From assembly GCA_963730305.1 (NCBI GenBank), contig CAVSRB010000009.1:1-64000 (forward strand): 64,000 bases of DNA, in the 5' to 3' direction. A model generated the notes under the pieces. The model did not search any database, had not been told where the DNA came from, and worked only from the letters and a program-made list of their open reading frames with translations. Each line of letters opens with the position of its first letter. The stretch's first letter is position 1. Made by a program: the position numbers and the translations under genes. Source of the stretch: CAMYMQ01 sp963730305. GTDB taxonomy: Bacteria > Pseudomonadota > Alphaproteobacteria > Bin65. This document shows, piece by piece, positions 27,027 through 35,457 of this stretch.

Positions 27027-27847
27027 ATTGGTTCTCCTTGGTCCTTTATTTACAAGGCCGACGCGGATCGATCCTGCGTCCGGCACGGCCCTCCTGATTT
27101 GCGGAGGCGCCGGAGCACGGAACCGATCGCCTGAACCGTCGGCCGCCGGGCCGGGGCAGCATAGGCCAGGGACTGCCGAAAGCCAAACCCCTCCCTTACT
27201 TTCGCAGCGGGCGGCGCTTGCGTGCACGCGGGCCCATCCGGCCCGCTGCCGGTCGTTGGCCGGCGGGAGGCCATACTTTCGCGTATGTCGCGGTCGCGCG
27301 GGGCTCGGGCGGGGGCCCTGACACGGTTCTCGCGGCGGGCCGACGCTGTCATCAGGCGGCAACGGATCGCGACTAGAGTCGCGCCACCCTACTCAACCCA
27401 ACCCAGCCCGCGCCAGGAGCCGATCGATAACCGATCGTCTCGACGACCCAGACCTCGACGACGATGACGACATTGCCCTGTCCGACCACCGCAACCCGCA
27501 TTTCGACGACGTCGTCGCCGCACGGCTCCACCTTCGCCAACCCGTCGACCCGCTGGCCCGACTTCAAGCAAGGCACCCCGCCGCGCCCGTCGGTGGTCGC
27601 CATCACCAAGAAGGACGGCGGCCCGATCGGCGGCTGAGTTCGATTCCTGGGCAGTCGTCCCCGGCTCACGCCCGACGGCGCGCGTCACCAACCGGCGCCA
27701 GTGAAGCGTGCGCAGACGGGCGGGCCAAGGGTCGCCCGTTTCCCTTGCCCTCGCGCGGGCCTCGTCGGTCACCGCGTGAATTCCTGGATATCTACCGAAT
27801 TGCGGTATAAACGCCGCGTATCATTGTTGCCCGGACCCCGTGGTTTC
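27027..27847. other. Gene-poor 0.8-kb stretch; possible short ORFs, weak promoter for gmhA
   Basis: No confident gene. A plus-strand frame at 27434-27637 (first ATG 27464) and a minus-strand frame through 27373-27669 both have GC-rich third positions, but neither encodes a recognised protein; one may be a gene remnant. Near the right end TATAAA (27806-27811) could be a -10 element for gmhA, though the -35 region is poor. Confidence 0.4.
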
Positions 27848-28438
27848 ATGCCGCTCGACCTAGACCGCTTCTTCGATTCCGAGCTCGACGAGCACCTCGC
27901 CGTCGCCCAGGCGACGCGCGCGGCGCTGCGCGCGCCGTTCGCGCGGCTGGTCGAGGTCTGCGCCGGCGCGCTGCGCGACGGCGGCAAGCTGATGTTCTTC
28001 GGCAACGGCGGCAGCGCGGCGGACGCCCAGCACCTCGCGACCGAGCTGACCGTCCGCTACAAGACCGACCGGGCGGCGATCGCCGCGATCGCGCTGACCA
28101 CCGACAGCTCGGCGCTGACCGCGATCGGCAACGACTTCGGCTTCGACCAGCTGTTCTCGCGCCAGATCGAGGCGCTGGGCGTGCCCGGCGACGTCGCCAT
28201 CGGCATCTCGACCTCGGGGCGCAGCCCCAACGTCATCCGCGCGCTGGAGACGGCGCGGGGCGGCGGCCTGGTCGCGGCCGGGCTCGGCGGCAAGGACGGC
28301 GGCGAGATGGCCGAATACGCCGACCCCTTCCTGATCGTCCCGTCCGAGACCACCGCGCGCATCCAGGAGATGCACATCATGCTCGGCCAGATGCTGTGCG
28401 GCGCGCTCGAGATCGAGCTGGGGCTCGTCGAGGCCTGA
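27848..28438 (+). CDS. gmhA: Phosphoheptose isomerase
   Basis: GmhA converts sedoheptulose 7-phosphate to D-glycero-D-manno-heptose 7-phosphate, the first step to ADP-heptose for LPS core. The 196-residue SIS-domain protein shows MFFGNGGSAADAQHLATEL, the TTDSSALTAIGND block and ISTSGRSPNVIRAL, all typical, and the late EMHIMLGQMLC helix. The ATG follows no strong SD. Its TGA overlaps the ATG of hldE by one base, so the two are translationally coupled. Confidence 0.95.
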   Translation: MPLDLDRFFDSELDEHLAVAQATRAALRAPFARLVEVCAGALRDGGKLMFFGNGGSAADAQHLATELTVRYKTDRAAIAAIALTTDSSALTAIGNDFGFDQLFSRQIEALGVPGDVAIGISTSGRSPNVIRALETARGGGLVAAGLGGKDGGEMAEYADPFLIVPSETTARIQEMHIMLGQMLCGALEIELGLVEA

Positions 28439-29898
28439 TGTCCGACACCACGCCCCTGGTCGACCTGGTCCGGCGCCTCGACAGCGTCCGCCTCTTGTGC
28501 GTCGGCGACATCATCCTCGACCGCTTCGTCTACGGCGAGGCCGAGCGGCTGTCGCCCGAGGCGCCGGTGCCGGTGCTCAAGGTCACCCGCGAGGAGGTGA
28601 TGCTCGGCGGCGCCGGCAACGTCGCCCGCAACCTCGCCGCGCTCGACGCCGGGGTCACCTTCGTCACCGTCGTCGGCAACGACGAGATCGGCCGCGAGAT
28701 CCAGACGCTGTGCGGCGCGATCAAGCGGGCGCGCTCCAACTTCGTCATCGACAGCAGCCGGCCGACCAGCCGCAAGACCCGCTACGTCGCCGGCGTCCAG
28801 CAGCTGCTGCGCGCCGACGAGGAGGACGCCACCCCGATCGCCGAGACCGTGGCGCGCAACCTGATCAACGAGGCCAGCCACGCCGTCGAGGGCTGCGACG
28901 CGGTGATCGTGTCCGACTACGGCAAGGGCGCGCTGACCCCGGCGGTGATCGAGGCCGTGATCGCGGCCGGGCGCGCCGCGGGAAAGCCGGTGCTGGTCGA
29001 TCCCAAGGGCCGCGACTTCGGCCGCTACCGCGGCGCGACGATGGTCACCCCCAACCGCAAGGAGCTGGCCGAGGCGTCCGGCCTGCCGACCGGCACCGAC
29101 GCCGAGGTCGAGGCCGCCGCCCGCAAGCTGCTCAAGAGCTGCGGCATCGACCAGATGCTGGCGACGCGCGGGCCGCAGGGCATGTCGCTGATCACCGCCA
29201 AGGCGGCGCACCACGTTCCCGCCGAATCGCGCGAGGTGTTCGACGTCTCCGGCGCCGGCGACACGGTGATCGCGGTCGCCGCGGCCGTGCTCGCGCTCGG
29301 CGCGCCGGCGGTCGACGCCATGCAGCTGGCCAACTTCGCCGCCGGGATCGTCGTCGGCAAGGCGGGCACCGCGGTCGCCGACCCGGCCGAGATCACCATC
29401 GCGCTCCAGCGCCAGGAGCTGATGTCGGCCGAGGCCAAGCTGGCCGACGTCGATCGCCTCGTCGACCGCGCCGCCCAGTGGCGGGCGCAGGGGCTGCGCG
29501 TCGGCTTCACCAACGGCTGCTTCGACCTGCTCCATCCCGGCCACGTCTCGCTGCTGTCCCAGGCGCGCGGCGCGTGCGACCGGCTGGTCGTCGGCCTCAA
29601 CACCGATGCTTCGGTGGCGCGGCTCAAGGGGCCGGGCCGGCCGGTCCAGTCGGAGGCGGCGCGGGCCGCGGTGCTCGGCTCGCTCGCCACCGTCGATCTC
29701 GTGGTGCTGTTCGACGAGGACACGCCGATGAAGCTGATCGAGGCGCTCAAGCCCGACGTCCTGGTCAAGGGCGCCGACTACGCGCTCGACGAGGTGGTCG
29801 GCGGCGAATTCGTCCAGGGCTATGGCGGCCGGGTGATGCTGGCCAAGCTGCTCGACGGCCACAGCACGACCTCGACCCTCGAACGGATGGCGCGTTAG
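28438..29898 (+). CDS. hldE: Bifunctional heptose 7-phosphate kinase / heptose 1-phosphate adenylyltransferase
   Basis: HldE (RfaE) performs two steps of ADP-heptose synthesis. The 486 residues hold an N-terminal PfkB-type kinase (GGAGNVARNLAAL and the catalytic DVSGAGDTV, about residues 270) and a C-terminal nucleotidyltransferase with FTNGCFDLLHPGHVSLL (HxGH) and the C-terminal HSTTSTLERM segment of the active site. Full length for the family. With gmhA it forms the heptose unit here, which implies an LPS with heptose; the gmhB phosphatase is not in the window. Confidence 0.96.
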   Translation: MSDTTPLVDLVRRLDSVRLLCVGDIILDRFVYGEAERLSPEAPVPVLKVTREEVMLGGAGNVARNLAALDAGVTFVTVVGNDEIGREIQTLCGAIKRARSNFVIDSSRPTSRKTRYVAGVQQLLRADEEDATPIAETVARNLINEASHAVEGCDAVIVSDYGKGALTPAVIEAVIAAGRAAGKPVLVDPKGRDFGRYRGATMVTPNRKELAEASGLPTGTDAEVEAAARKLLKSCGIDQMLATRGPQGMSLITAKAAHHVPAESREVFDVSGAGDTVIAVAAAVLALGAPAVDAMQLANFAAGIVVGKAGTAVADPAEITIALQRQELMSAEAKLADVDRLVDRAAQWRAQGLRVGFTNGCFDLLHPGHVSLLSQARGACDRLVVGLNTDASVARLKGPGRPVQSEAARAAVLGSLATVDLVVLFDEDTPMKLIEALKPDVLVKGADYALDEVVGGEFVQGYGGRVMLAKLLDGHSTTSTLERMAR

Positions 29899-29913
29899 CG
29901 CGCCGCCGGCGGG

Positions 29914-30576
29914 ATGGGCCCGGTCGGCGACCACCTGCTGTTCGCGGCCCTGTGGGCGAGCTTCGGCCTGGTCCATACGGTGCTCGCCGGGACGCGCGCC
30001 AAGACCGCGCTGGCGCCCCTGCTCGGCGACTACTACCGGGCGGCCTACAACGTCGTCGCCGCCGCGCACCTGGGCCTGATCTTCTGGGTCGAGTGGCGGT
30101 TCTTCCCCGACCGCACCGTGTTCCACTTCCCCGCGTGGCTGACCTGGCTGCTCTACGTCGCCCAGGCCGGCGGCTGGTTCGTGGTCGCCCTGGGCGTGTT
30201 CCAGTACGATCTCGGCCGCTTCGCCGGCCTGACGCAGGTGCGCGCGGCGGTCCGCCGGCGGGAGCTGGCACGCTCGCGCGTCGACGGCGGCGGCGTCCGC
30301 CCGCCGGCGCCGGTCGGGCCGGACGAGCCGATGCGCACCGGCGGGCCGCACCGCTATATCCGCCATCCCCTCTATGCCGGCCTGTTCATCGTGCTGTGGA
30401 CCCGGGCGTTCGACGAGTTCGCGCTGGCGTCGGCCGTGTGGGGCTCGCTCTACCTGCTGATCGGCGCCCACTTCGAGGAACGCAAGCTGCTGCGTTACTA
30501 TGGCGACGCCTACCGGCGATACCGGGCGGCGGTGCCCGCGTATATTCCCTGGCGAGGGCGCGCCTGGCGCGCTTGA
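29914..30576 (+). CDS. NnrU-like/ICMT-type membrane methyltransferase
   Basis: A 220-residue membrane protein of the NnrU/isoprenylcysteine methyltransferase-like group. Helices run from LLFAALWASFGLVHTVLA to WLLYVAQAGGWFVVALGV; the C-terminal block RYIRHPLYAGLFIVLW and EERKLLRYYGDAYRRYRAAV is the SAM-binding signature of PEMT/ICMT-type enzymes. Methanethiol S-methyltransferases (MddA) have this architecture too. Starts 15 bases after hldE and may be cotranscribed. Substrate unclear. Confidence 0.8.
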   Translation: MGPVGDHLLFAALWASFGLVHTVLAGTRAKTALAPLLGDYYRAAYNVVAAAHLGLIFWVEWRFFPDRTVFHFPAWLTWLLYVAQAGGWFVVALGVFQYDLGRFAGLTQVRAAVRRRELARSRVDGGGVRPPAPVGPDEPMRTGGPHRYIRHPLYAGLFIVLWTRAFDEFALASAVWGSLYLLIGAHFEERKLLRYYGDAYRRYRAAVPAYIPWRGRAWRA

Positions 30577-30614
30577 ATGGCACGCGGTCGAACGAAGCGG
30601 GAGGAGAGCGGCGC

Positions 30615-31226
30615 ATGATCCGGTATCTGGCAGGCATGGCGGTGCTGGTCGGCTTCGCGGCCGCCGGCGCCCTGCAGAGCGGCATGGCGGCGAGCGTCCG
30701 CGACCGGACCATCGTTCCGGGCAAACGGGTCGGCGCGGTCACCGCGCGGTCGACCCTGGCCGAGCTCCGCCGCGTCTATGGCCGTCGCAACGTGCGCGCC
30801 ACGAAGGTCCATGTCGGCGAGGGCCAGTACGTGCCCGGCCTGGTCCTGTTCCCCGGGACTCGCGCCGAGGTCGAGTTCCGCTACGACGACCGCGGCAAGC
30901 GGCTGGCGTTGGCGGTGATCTCCAAGCCCAAGTCGCCGTGGCGGACCCGGAGCGGCATCCGCATCGGCACCACCGGCGCCCGGCTCCAGCGGCTGAACGG
31001 CAAGCCGTTCACGCTCTATGGCTTCGAGTGGGACTATTCCGGCCGGCTGGCGAGCTGGAACGGCGGCAGGCTGCCGGAGAGCCTGATCCCCGACTTCAAG
31101 CCGACCGCGAAGCTGCCGAGCCGGCAGGCGCAGAAGGTGATGGGCGACGCCAAGTTCTCCTCGGCCAACCCGATCATGCGGCGCAGCCGGATCGTGGTCT
31201 ACCGGCTCCAGATCGGGCTGAAGTAG
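30615..31226 (+). CDS. Secreted protein of unknown function
   Basis: A 203-residue protein with a signal peptide (MIRYLAGMAVLVGFAAAGAL, cleavage near GMAAS). The mature part begins GKRVGAVTARSTLAELRRVYG and has RSGIRIGTTGARLQRLNG, resembling the small repeated fold of periplasmic proteins that sit beside mineral or calcium-binding functions, but I do not recognise the family. SD GAGGAG precedes the ATG. Likely periplasmic. Confidence 0.65.
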   Translation: MIRYLAGMAVLVGFAAAGALQSGMAASVRDRTIVPGKRVGAVTARSTLAELRRVYGRRNVRATKVHVGEGQYVPGLVLFPGTRAEVEFRYDDRGKRLALAVISKPKSPWRTRSGIRIGTTGARLQRLNGKPFTLYGFEWDYSGRLASWNGGRLPESLIPDFKPTAKLPSRQAQKVMGDAKFSSANPIMRRSRIVVYRLQIGLK

Positions 31227-31254
31227 CGGCCCGCGCGCGCCGCGCTCTCCCGAC

Positions 31255-31327
31255 CGTCATGCCCGCGCAGGCGGGCATCCAGAATCTCGTCGGCGCTCGC
31301 TGGATTCCCGCCTGCGCGGGAATGACG
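31255..31327. repeat. CGTCAT...ATGACG hairpin repeat, copy 1
   Basis: CGTCATGCCCGC-GCAGGC-GGGCATCCAG paired with CTGGATTCCCGCCTGCGCGGGAATGACG. Palindromic elements of this type, with GTCATTCCCGC and GCGGGAATGAC ends, are common in proteobacterial genomes. Lies between the convergent secreted protein and mmcB genes, where it may end transcription. Other copies at 32772-32841 and 35340-35409. Confidence 0.8.
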
Positions 31328-31344
31328 CCAGAAGCCGGTGCGCC

Positions 31345-31851
31345 CTATCCCCCGTTCCACCGTTGCGACGGGCGCGGGTCGACGACGGCGTGCAGGCGGC
31401 TGCTGGCGGTCAGGCCGAAGCGCAGGATCTGGGTGCGCCGGCGGGTCGCGTTCATCGGCCGTTCGGCGGCCTCGCGCAGGATGGTCGCGTCCCAGGCGTC
31501 GGCGACGATCAGCCCCTCCTCCTCGGGCAGGATGTCCCGCGGGAACTCCGCCGGCACCGCGAAATAATAGGCGTCGCACCAGGGCAGGTAGTCGGGCCAT
31601 TTGCCGTCGGCGCGGAAGTCGGCGACGCTGGTCTTGATCTCGACGATGACGAAGCGGCCCTCGCGGTTGAGGCCGATGACGTCGACCCGACGGCCGCGGC
31701 CGACCCGGAACTCGGTCAGCGCGCCATAGCCGAGGTCGCCCAGCCGCCGGCAGATGCCGCGGGCGAGCTGGTCGGCGAGCGCGGGCTCGGATTCGGTCCG
31801 CCGCGCGTTGGCGGCGCGTTCCAGGTTGCTCTCAAGGTTCAAGTCGTCCAC
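31345..31851 (-). CDS. mmcB: MmcB-family DNA repair protein
   Basis: A 168-residue protein of the MmcB family, a nuclease-like fold involved in mitomycin C resistance in Caulobacter. Family marks are GRGRRVDVIGLNREGRFVIV, the VEIKTSVADFRADGKWPDYL block (Glu-x-Lys of restriction endonuclease-like folds) and ILPEEEGLIVADAWDATILRE. The GTG start follows no strong SD. A perfect LexA box lies 54-68 bases upstream, so the gene is probably part of the SOS regulon. Confidence 0.92.
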   Translation of the reverse strand: MDDLNLESNLERAANARRTESEPALADQLARGICRRLGDLGYGALTEFRVGRGRRVDVIGLNREGRFVIVEIKTSVADFRADGKWPDYLPWCDAYYFAVPAEFPRDILPEEEGLIVADAWDATILREAAERPMNATRRRTQILRFGLTASSRLHAVVDPRPSQRWNGG

Positions 31852-31890
31852 GGCGTCCCCCCGGGGCCTGTTCCGGCGCGTGAAGGGCCG

Positions 31891-31919
31891 AGTATAGCCG
31901 GCCGGAACGCAAGCGGAAC
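31891..31919 (-). promoter_or_regulatory. LexA box and -10 element of mmcB
   Basis: On the minus strand GTTC-CGCTTGC-GTTC (31905-31919) exactly matches the alphaproteobacterial LexA box GTTC-N7-GTTC. A near-consensus -10 TATACT follows at 31891-31896, so the box would overlap the -35 region and repress the promoter until DNA damage. Confidence 0.8.
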
Positions 31920-32036
31920 ATATTTTCGTGCTTCAAGGGGCGGGCGCGGCCCGGCACCCCACGAATTCCGGCAAGAACGTAGGGATTCTCGCCGTCGCGT
32001 TGGGAAAGCGTCCGAGCGAGGACCATATCGTCGGGT

Positions 32037-32739
32037 ATGGACACGCAACGCAGGCCACCGGCCGACCGCCGCGACGTGACCACGGCGGTCGTGGTCCAGG
32101 AGACGCTGCTGGAGCGGATCGCCAACGCCGTCACCCACGGCGCCGGCGCCGGGACTGGCGGTCGCGGGGCTGGTGCTGCTGGTGATCGCCGCGGCGTGGA
32201 CGGGCAGCGTCGCCGCCATCCTCAGCGTGGTCGTCTACGGCACCTCGCTGATCTTCCTGTTCGGCAGCTCCGCGCTCTATCACAGCCTCGCCCACAATCC
32301 GCGGGTCGGCGCGCTGTTCGAGGCGTTCGACCATGTCGGCATCTTCCTGCTGATCGCCGGCACCTACACGCCCTTCACCCTGATCGCGCTGCCGGGCTGG
32401 CGTGGCTGGTTCCTGTTCGGCGCGATCTGGGCGCTGGCGATCGGCGGCATCGTCACGCGGCTGGTCTGGGTGCGCTACCTGCATCCGGTCTTCATCGTCA
32501 TCTACGTGATCATGGGCTGGCTGGGCGTGGTGTTCGGCCAGCCGATCGCGGAGCACGTCGGCGCCCAGGGGATCAACCTGCTGCTGATCGGCGGGCTGTT
32601 CTACACGGTCGGGCTGGTCTTCTTCGCGTGGCGCAAGCTGCCGTTCAACCACATGGTCTGGCACCTGTTCGTGCTCGCCGGCGCGATCTTCCACTTCTTC
32701 GCGATCTTCTACTACGTGGTGCCGACGGCGGCGTTCTGA
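32037..32739 (+). CDS. Hemolysin III family (PAQR-type) membrane protein (frameshifted)
   Basis: A seven-helix membrane protein of the hemolysin III/YqfA family, about 233 residues after repair. Frame 1 gives LLERIANAVTHGAGAG; after the GGG at 32151-32153 the chain continues in the next frame with LAVAGLVLLVIAAAW, SALYHSL, FDHVGIFLLIAGTYTP and HMVWHLFVLAGAIFHFFAIF; the SxxxH and HxxxH zinc ligands of PAQR proteins are present. One G is probably inserted. Bacterial members are linked to membrane fluidity; the hemolysin name is historical. Confidence 0.88.
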
Positions 32740-32771
32740 GGGGATCGTCAGCATCGGCGAATTCCTTGCGT

Positions 32772-32841
32772 CGTCATTCCGCGTAGGCGGGAATCCAGAG
32801 TGTCGCCTCGGGACTGGATGCCCGCCTTCGCGGGCATGACG
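32772..32841. repeat. CGTCAT...ATGACG hairpin repeat, copy 2
   Basis: CGTCATTCCGCGTAGGCGGG paired with CCCGCCTTCGCGGGCATGACG, same family as 31255-31327. Lies between the convergent hemolysin III and lysR genes. Confidence 0.8.
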
Positions 32842-32878
32842 GGATTGGATGGTGCGCCGAAGAGAAACGCCCGCCCGC

Positions 32879-33812
32879 CTAAACCGGCCGCCTGAGCGCC
32901 GCCTCGATCAGGCCGGGGGAGACCGCCTCAGCGATGGTGCGGAAGGATGCGACGACGGGCGACGGGTCGTCGGCGCGGCTGAGCAGCGTCACGGCGATCG
33001 ACGGCCGGGTCGCGAGCGGCGCGAAGGCGACCATGTCGCGCCACGGCTGGACCACGCAGGCGGGCATCAGCGCGACGCCGTAGCCCGAGGCGATCAGCGC
33101 CAGGGCGGCCGGGGAGCTGCGACGCCTCCTGCTTGATCTGCGGACTGAAGCCGGCGGCGTGGCACAGGCCGATGACCTGGTCGTAGAAGCCGGTCGCTGG
33201 CGCTCGCGGCAGGGTGACGAAGGGCTCGCCGGCCAGCTCGGTGAGGTCGAGTGTGGGCCGGTTGGCCAGCCGGTGGCGCGGCGGCAGCGCGGCGAGCAAT
33301 TCCTCCCGCCAGATCGTCTCGATCCGCACCCGGGTGCCGTTGACGTCGACCGTCTCGGCGGTCTCGGCGAGGTCGCCGAAGCCGACGTCGATATGGCCGC
33401 CCGCGACCCCGGCGAGCTGTTCGTCCGACGGCATCTGGACCAGCTCGACCCGGGCGTCGGGCAGCTGCTCGCGGAAGGTCGACAGGATCGGCGGGAACTG
33501 GTCGAGCATCGCCGCGCTCATGAAGCCGACCGCGAGCCGGCCCATCTCGCCCCGGCCGATGCGCTGGGCCTCGACCGCGGCCTGGTCGGCGGTATCGAGG
33601 ATCACCCGGGCGCGTTTCAGGAAGACCTCGCCGGCCTCGGTCAGCGAGACCCGGCGGCGCGAGCGGTCGAACAGCTTGACGCCCAGCTCCGCCTCCAGAT
33701 TCTGGATCTGCTGGCTGAGCGGTGGCTGCGCCATGTTGAGCGCCTCCGCCGCCCGGCCGAAATGGAGCTCGCGGGCGACGGCGGTGAAGTAGCGGAGATG
33801 GCGCAGTTCCAT
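32879..33812 (-). CDS. LysR-type transcriptional regulator (frameshifted)
   Basis: LysR regulator, about 310 residues after repair. The HTH (LRYFTAVARELHFGRAAEAL, NMAQPPLSQQIQNLEAELG) and the first effector lobe are in one frame; after ASQLP at about 33110 the chain shifts and continues as AALALIASGYGVALMPACVV to the end at 32879. One extra C in the CCCC run of minus-strand CAGCTCCCCGGCC accounts for it. Divergent from the Fe-S/flavoprotein genes with a 76-base A/T-rich gap, so it is their likely activator. Conserved DVGFGD at the effector site resembles BenM/CatM-type LysRs, which respond to aromatic compounds; that link is only suggestive. Confidence 0.85.
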
Positions 33813-33888
33813 ATCAATATTTCATACATATCAAACGTGGATAAAAAATATATTTGACATATCAGTCGTCGGCAACAGACTTGGCGGC

Positions 33889-35264
33889 ATGCAGACCGCC
33901 TTCACCGCCGACCAGCTCTCCCGGCCGGAAATCGCCGACGCCGCCGGCATTCTGAAGGACTGCGTCCACTATGGCTTCTGTACCGCGGTCTGCCCGACCT
34001 ACGTGCTGTTGCGCGACGAGAACGACGCGCCGCGCGGCCGCATCGACCTGATCCGCGAGATGCTCGAATCCGATGCGCCGCCCTCGGCGCGCACGGTCGG
34101 CTATATCGACCGCTGCCTCTCCTGCAATTCGTGCATGACGACCTGCGCGGCCAAGGTCGACTACATGCACCTGGCCGACATCGCCCGCGCCCATATCGAG
34201 ACCCACTACCGCCGCCCGCTCGGCGACCGGCTGCTGCGCGCGCTGATCGCCCGGGCGGTGCCCGACGCCGGCCGGTTTCGCCTGGCCATGAAAGCGGCGC
34301 GGCTGAGCCGGCCGTTCCGGGCGCTGATGCCGGGCCGGCTCAAGGCGCTGCTCGACCTCGCGCCGACCAATCTGCCGCCTGCCAGCGAGGCGACCGCGCG
34401 CGGCGTCTATCCGGCCGAGGGGGAACGTCGGAAGCGGGTCGCGCTGCTGGCCGGCTGCGTCAGCAGGCGCTGGCGCCGCGGCTCAACGCGGCGACGATCC
34501 GGCTGCTCACCCGCCATGGCTGCGAGGTGGTAATGGCGGACAGCGGCCGACTGCTGCGGCGCCTTCACCCTGCACATGGGCAAGGAGGCGATGGCCAAGG
34601 ACTCGGCGCGGGCGACGATCGACGCCTGGACCCGCGAGATAGAGGGCTCGAGGGATCATGGCGGCCTCGACGCCGTCGTCGTCAACGCCTCGGGCTGCGG
34701 CACCACGGTCAAGGACTACGGCCGCATCTTCGCCCACGACCCGACATGGCGGACAAGGCGGCGCGCATCGCTGGCCTCGGCCCGCGACGTCACCGAGCTG
34801 CTCGCCGAACTCGGGCTGAACGCGCCCGCACAGCCGGTGCCGCTGACCGTCGCTTATCACGACGCCTGCTCGCTCCAGCACGCCCAGAAGGTGGTCGAGC
34901 CGCCGCGCACGCTTGCTGCGCGCCGCCGGCTTCAAGGTGATGGACGTGCCCGAGCGCCATTTCTGCTGCGGCTCGGCCGGCGCCTACAACATGCTCCAGC
35001 CGGCGATCGCCGCGCGGCTCGGCCAGCGCAAGGCGAGCCATATCGAGAGCACCGGCGCGGCGGCGGTCGCCGCCGGCAACCTCGGCTGCATGACCCAGAT
35101 CGCGCACCATTCGGACCTGCCCGTGGTCCACACGGTCGAGCTGCTCGACTGGGCGACCGGCGGGCCGATGCCGGCGGCGCTCGACGGCGTCGAGCTGCCC
35201 GGCACCCGAACCCGCGGGCGCCGGCGAGCCGGCCGCGCCATCCGGCGGCGTCGGCGTCTGGTAG
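33889..35264 (+). CDS. GlcF-like (Fe-S)-binding oxidoreductase subunit (multiple frameshifts)
   Basis: An iron-sulfur/CCG-domain protein like GlcF or HdrD. The N-terminal cluster motif is CVHYGFCTAVCP, in which the second Cys of the usual CxxCxxC is Tyr; the second motif CLSCNSCMTTC is complete. Two CCG domains follow (CCGAFTLHMG and HFCCGSAGAYN). The frame breaks at least six times after 34450: about 34458 (missing base), 34546, 34743, 34780, 34913 (CTG read as CTTG) and 35206, yet conserved residues persist between breaks, and the repaired chain ends PAGAGEPAAPSGGVGVW at TAG 35262-35264. Either poor sequence or a young pseudogene. Probable electron carrier for the following flavoprotein. 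Confidence 0.72.
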
Positions 35265-35339
35265 CGATCGGACACGCCACGGCGGAAACAGGAAACGGGA
35301 CGAAGCGGATCGCCTGAACAGACCGCGCAAATTTCGTCG

Positions 35340-35409
35340 CGTCGTTCCCGCGAAGGCGGGAACCCAGTCTCTCGATCGACGGTCTGGGTCCCCGCCTTCG
35401 CGGGGACGA
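35340..35409. repeat. CGTCGTTCCCGC hairpin repeat, copy 3
   Basis: CGTCGTTCCCGCGAAGGCGG paired with CCCCGCCTTCGCGGGGACG, between the Fe-S and flavoprotein genes. Same family as 31255-31327 and 32772-32841, with the ends GTCGT in place of GTCAT. Confidence 0.75.
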
Positions 35410-35457
35410 GGGGCAGGGGCGGTTGCTCGAGTCCGGATCGACAACGGAGGACCAGAA

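Noticed and set aside
27434..27637. Short ORF as a definite gene
   Set aside because: Coding bias only; there is no RBS, no known family and an equally biased minus-strand frame.
28497..31226. A 909-residue plus-strand open frame
   Set aside because: Its first two thirds are a shifted reading of hldE and the NnrU-like gene (Arg/Gly-rich); only the last part, the secreted protein from 30615, is real.
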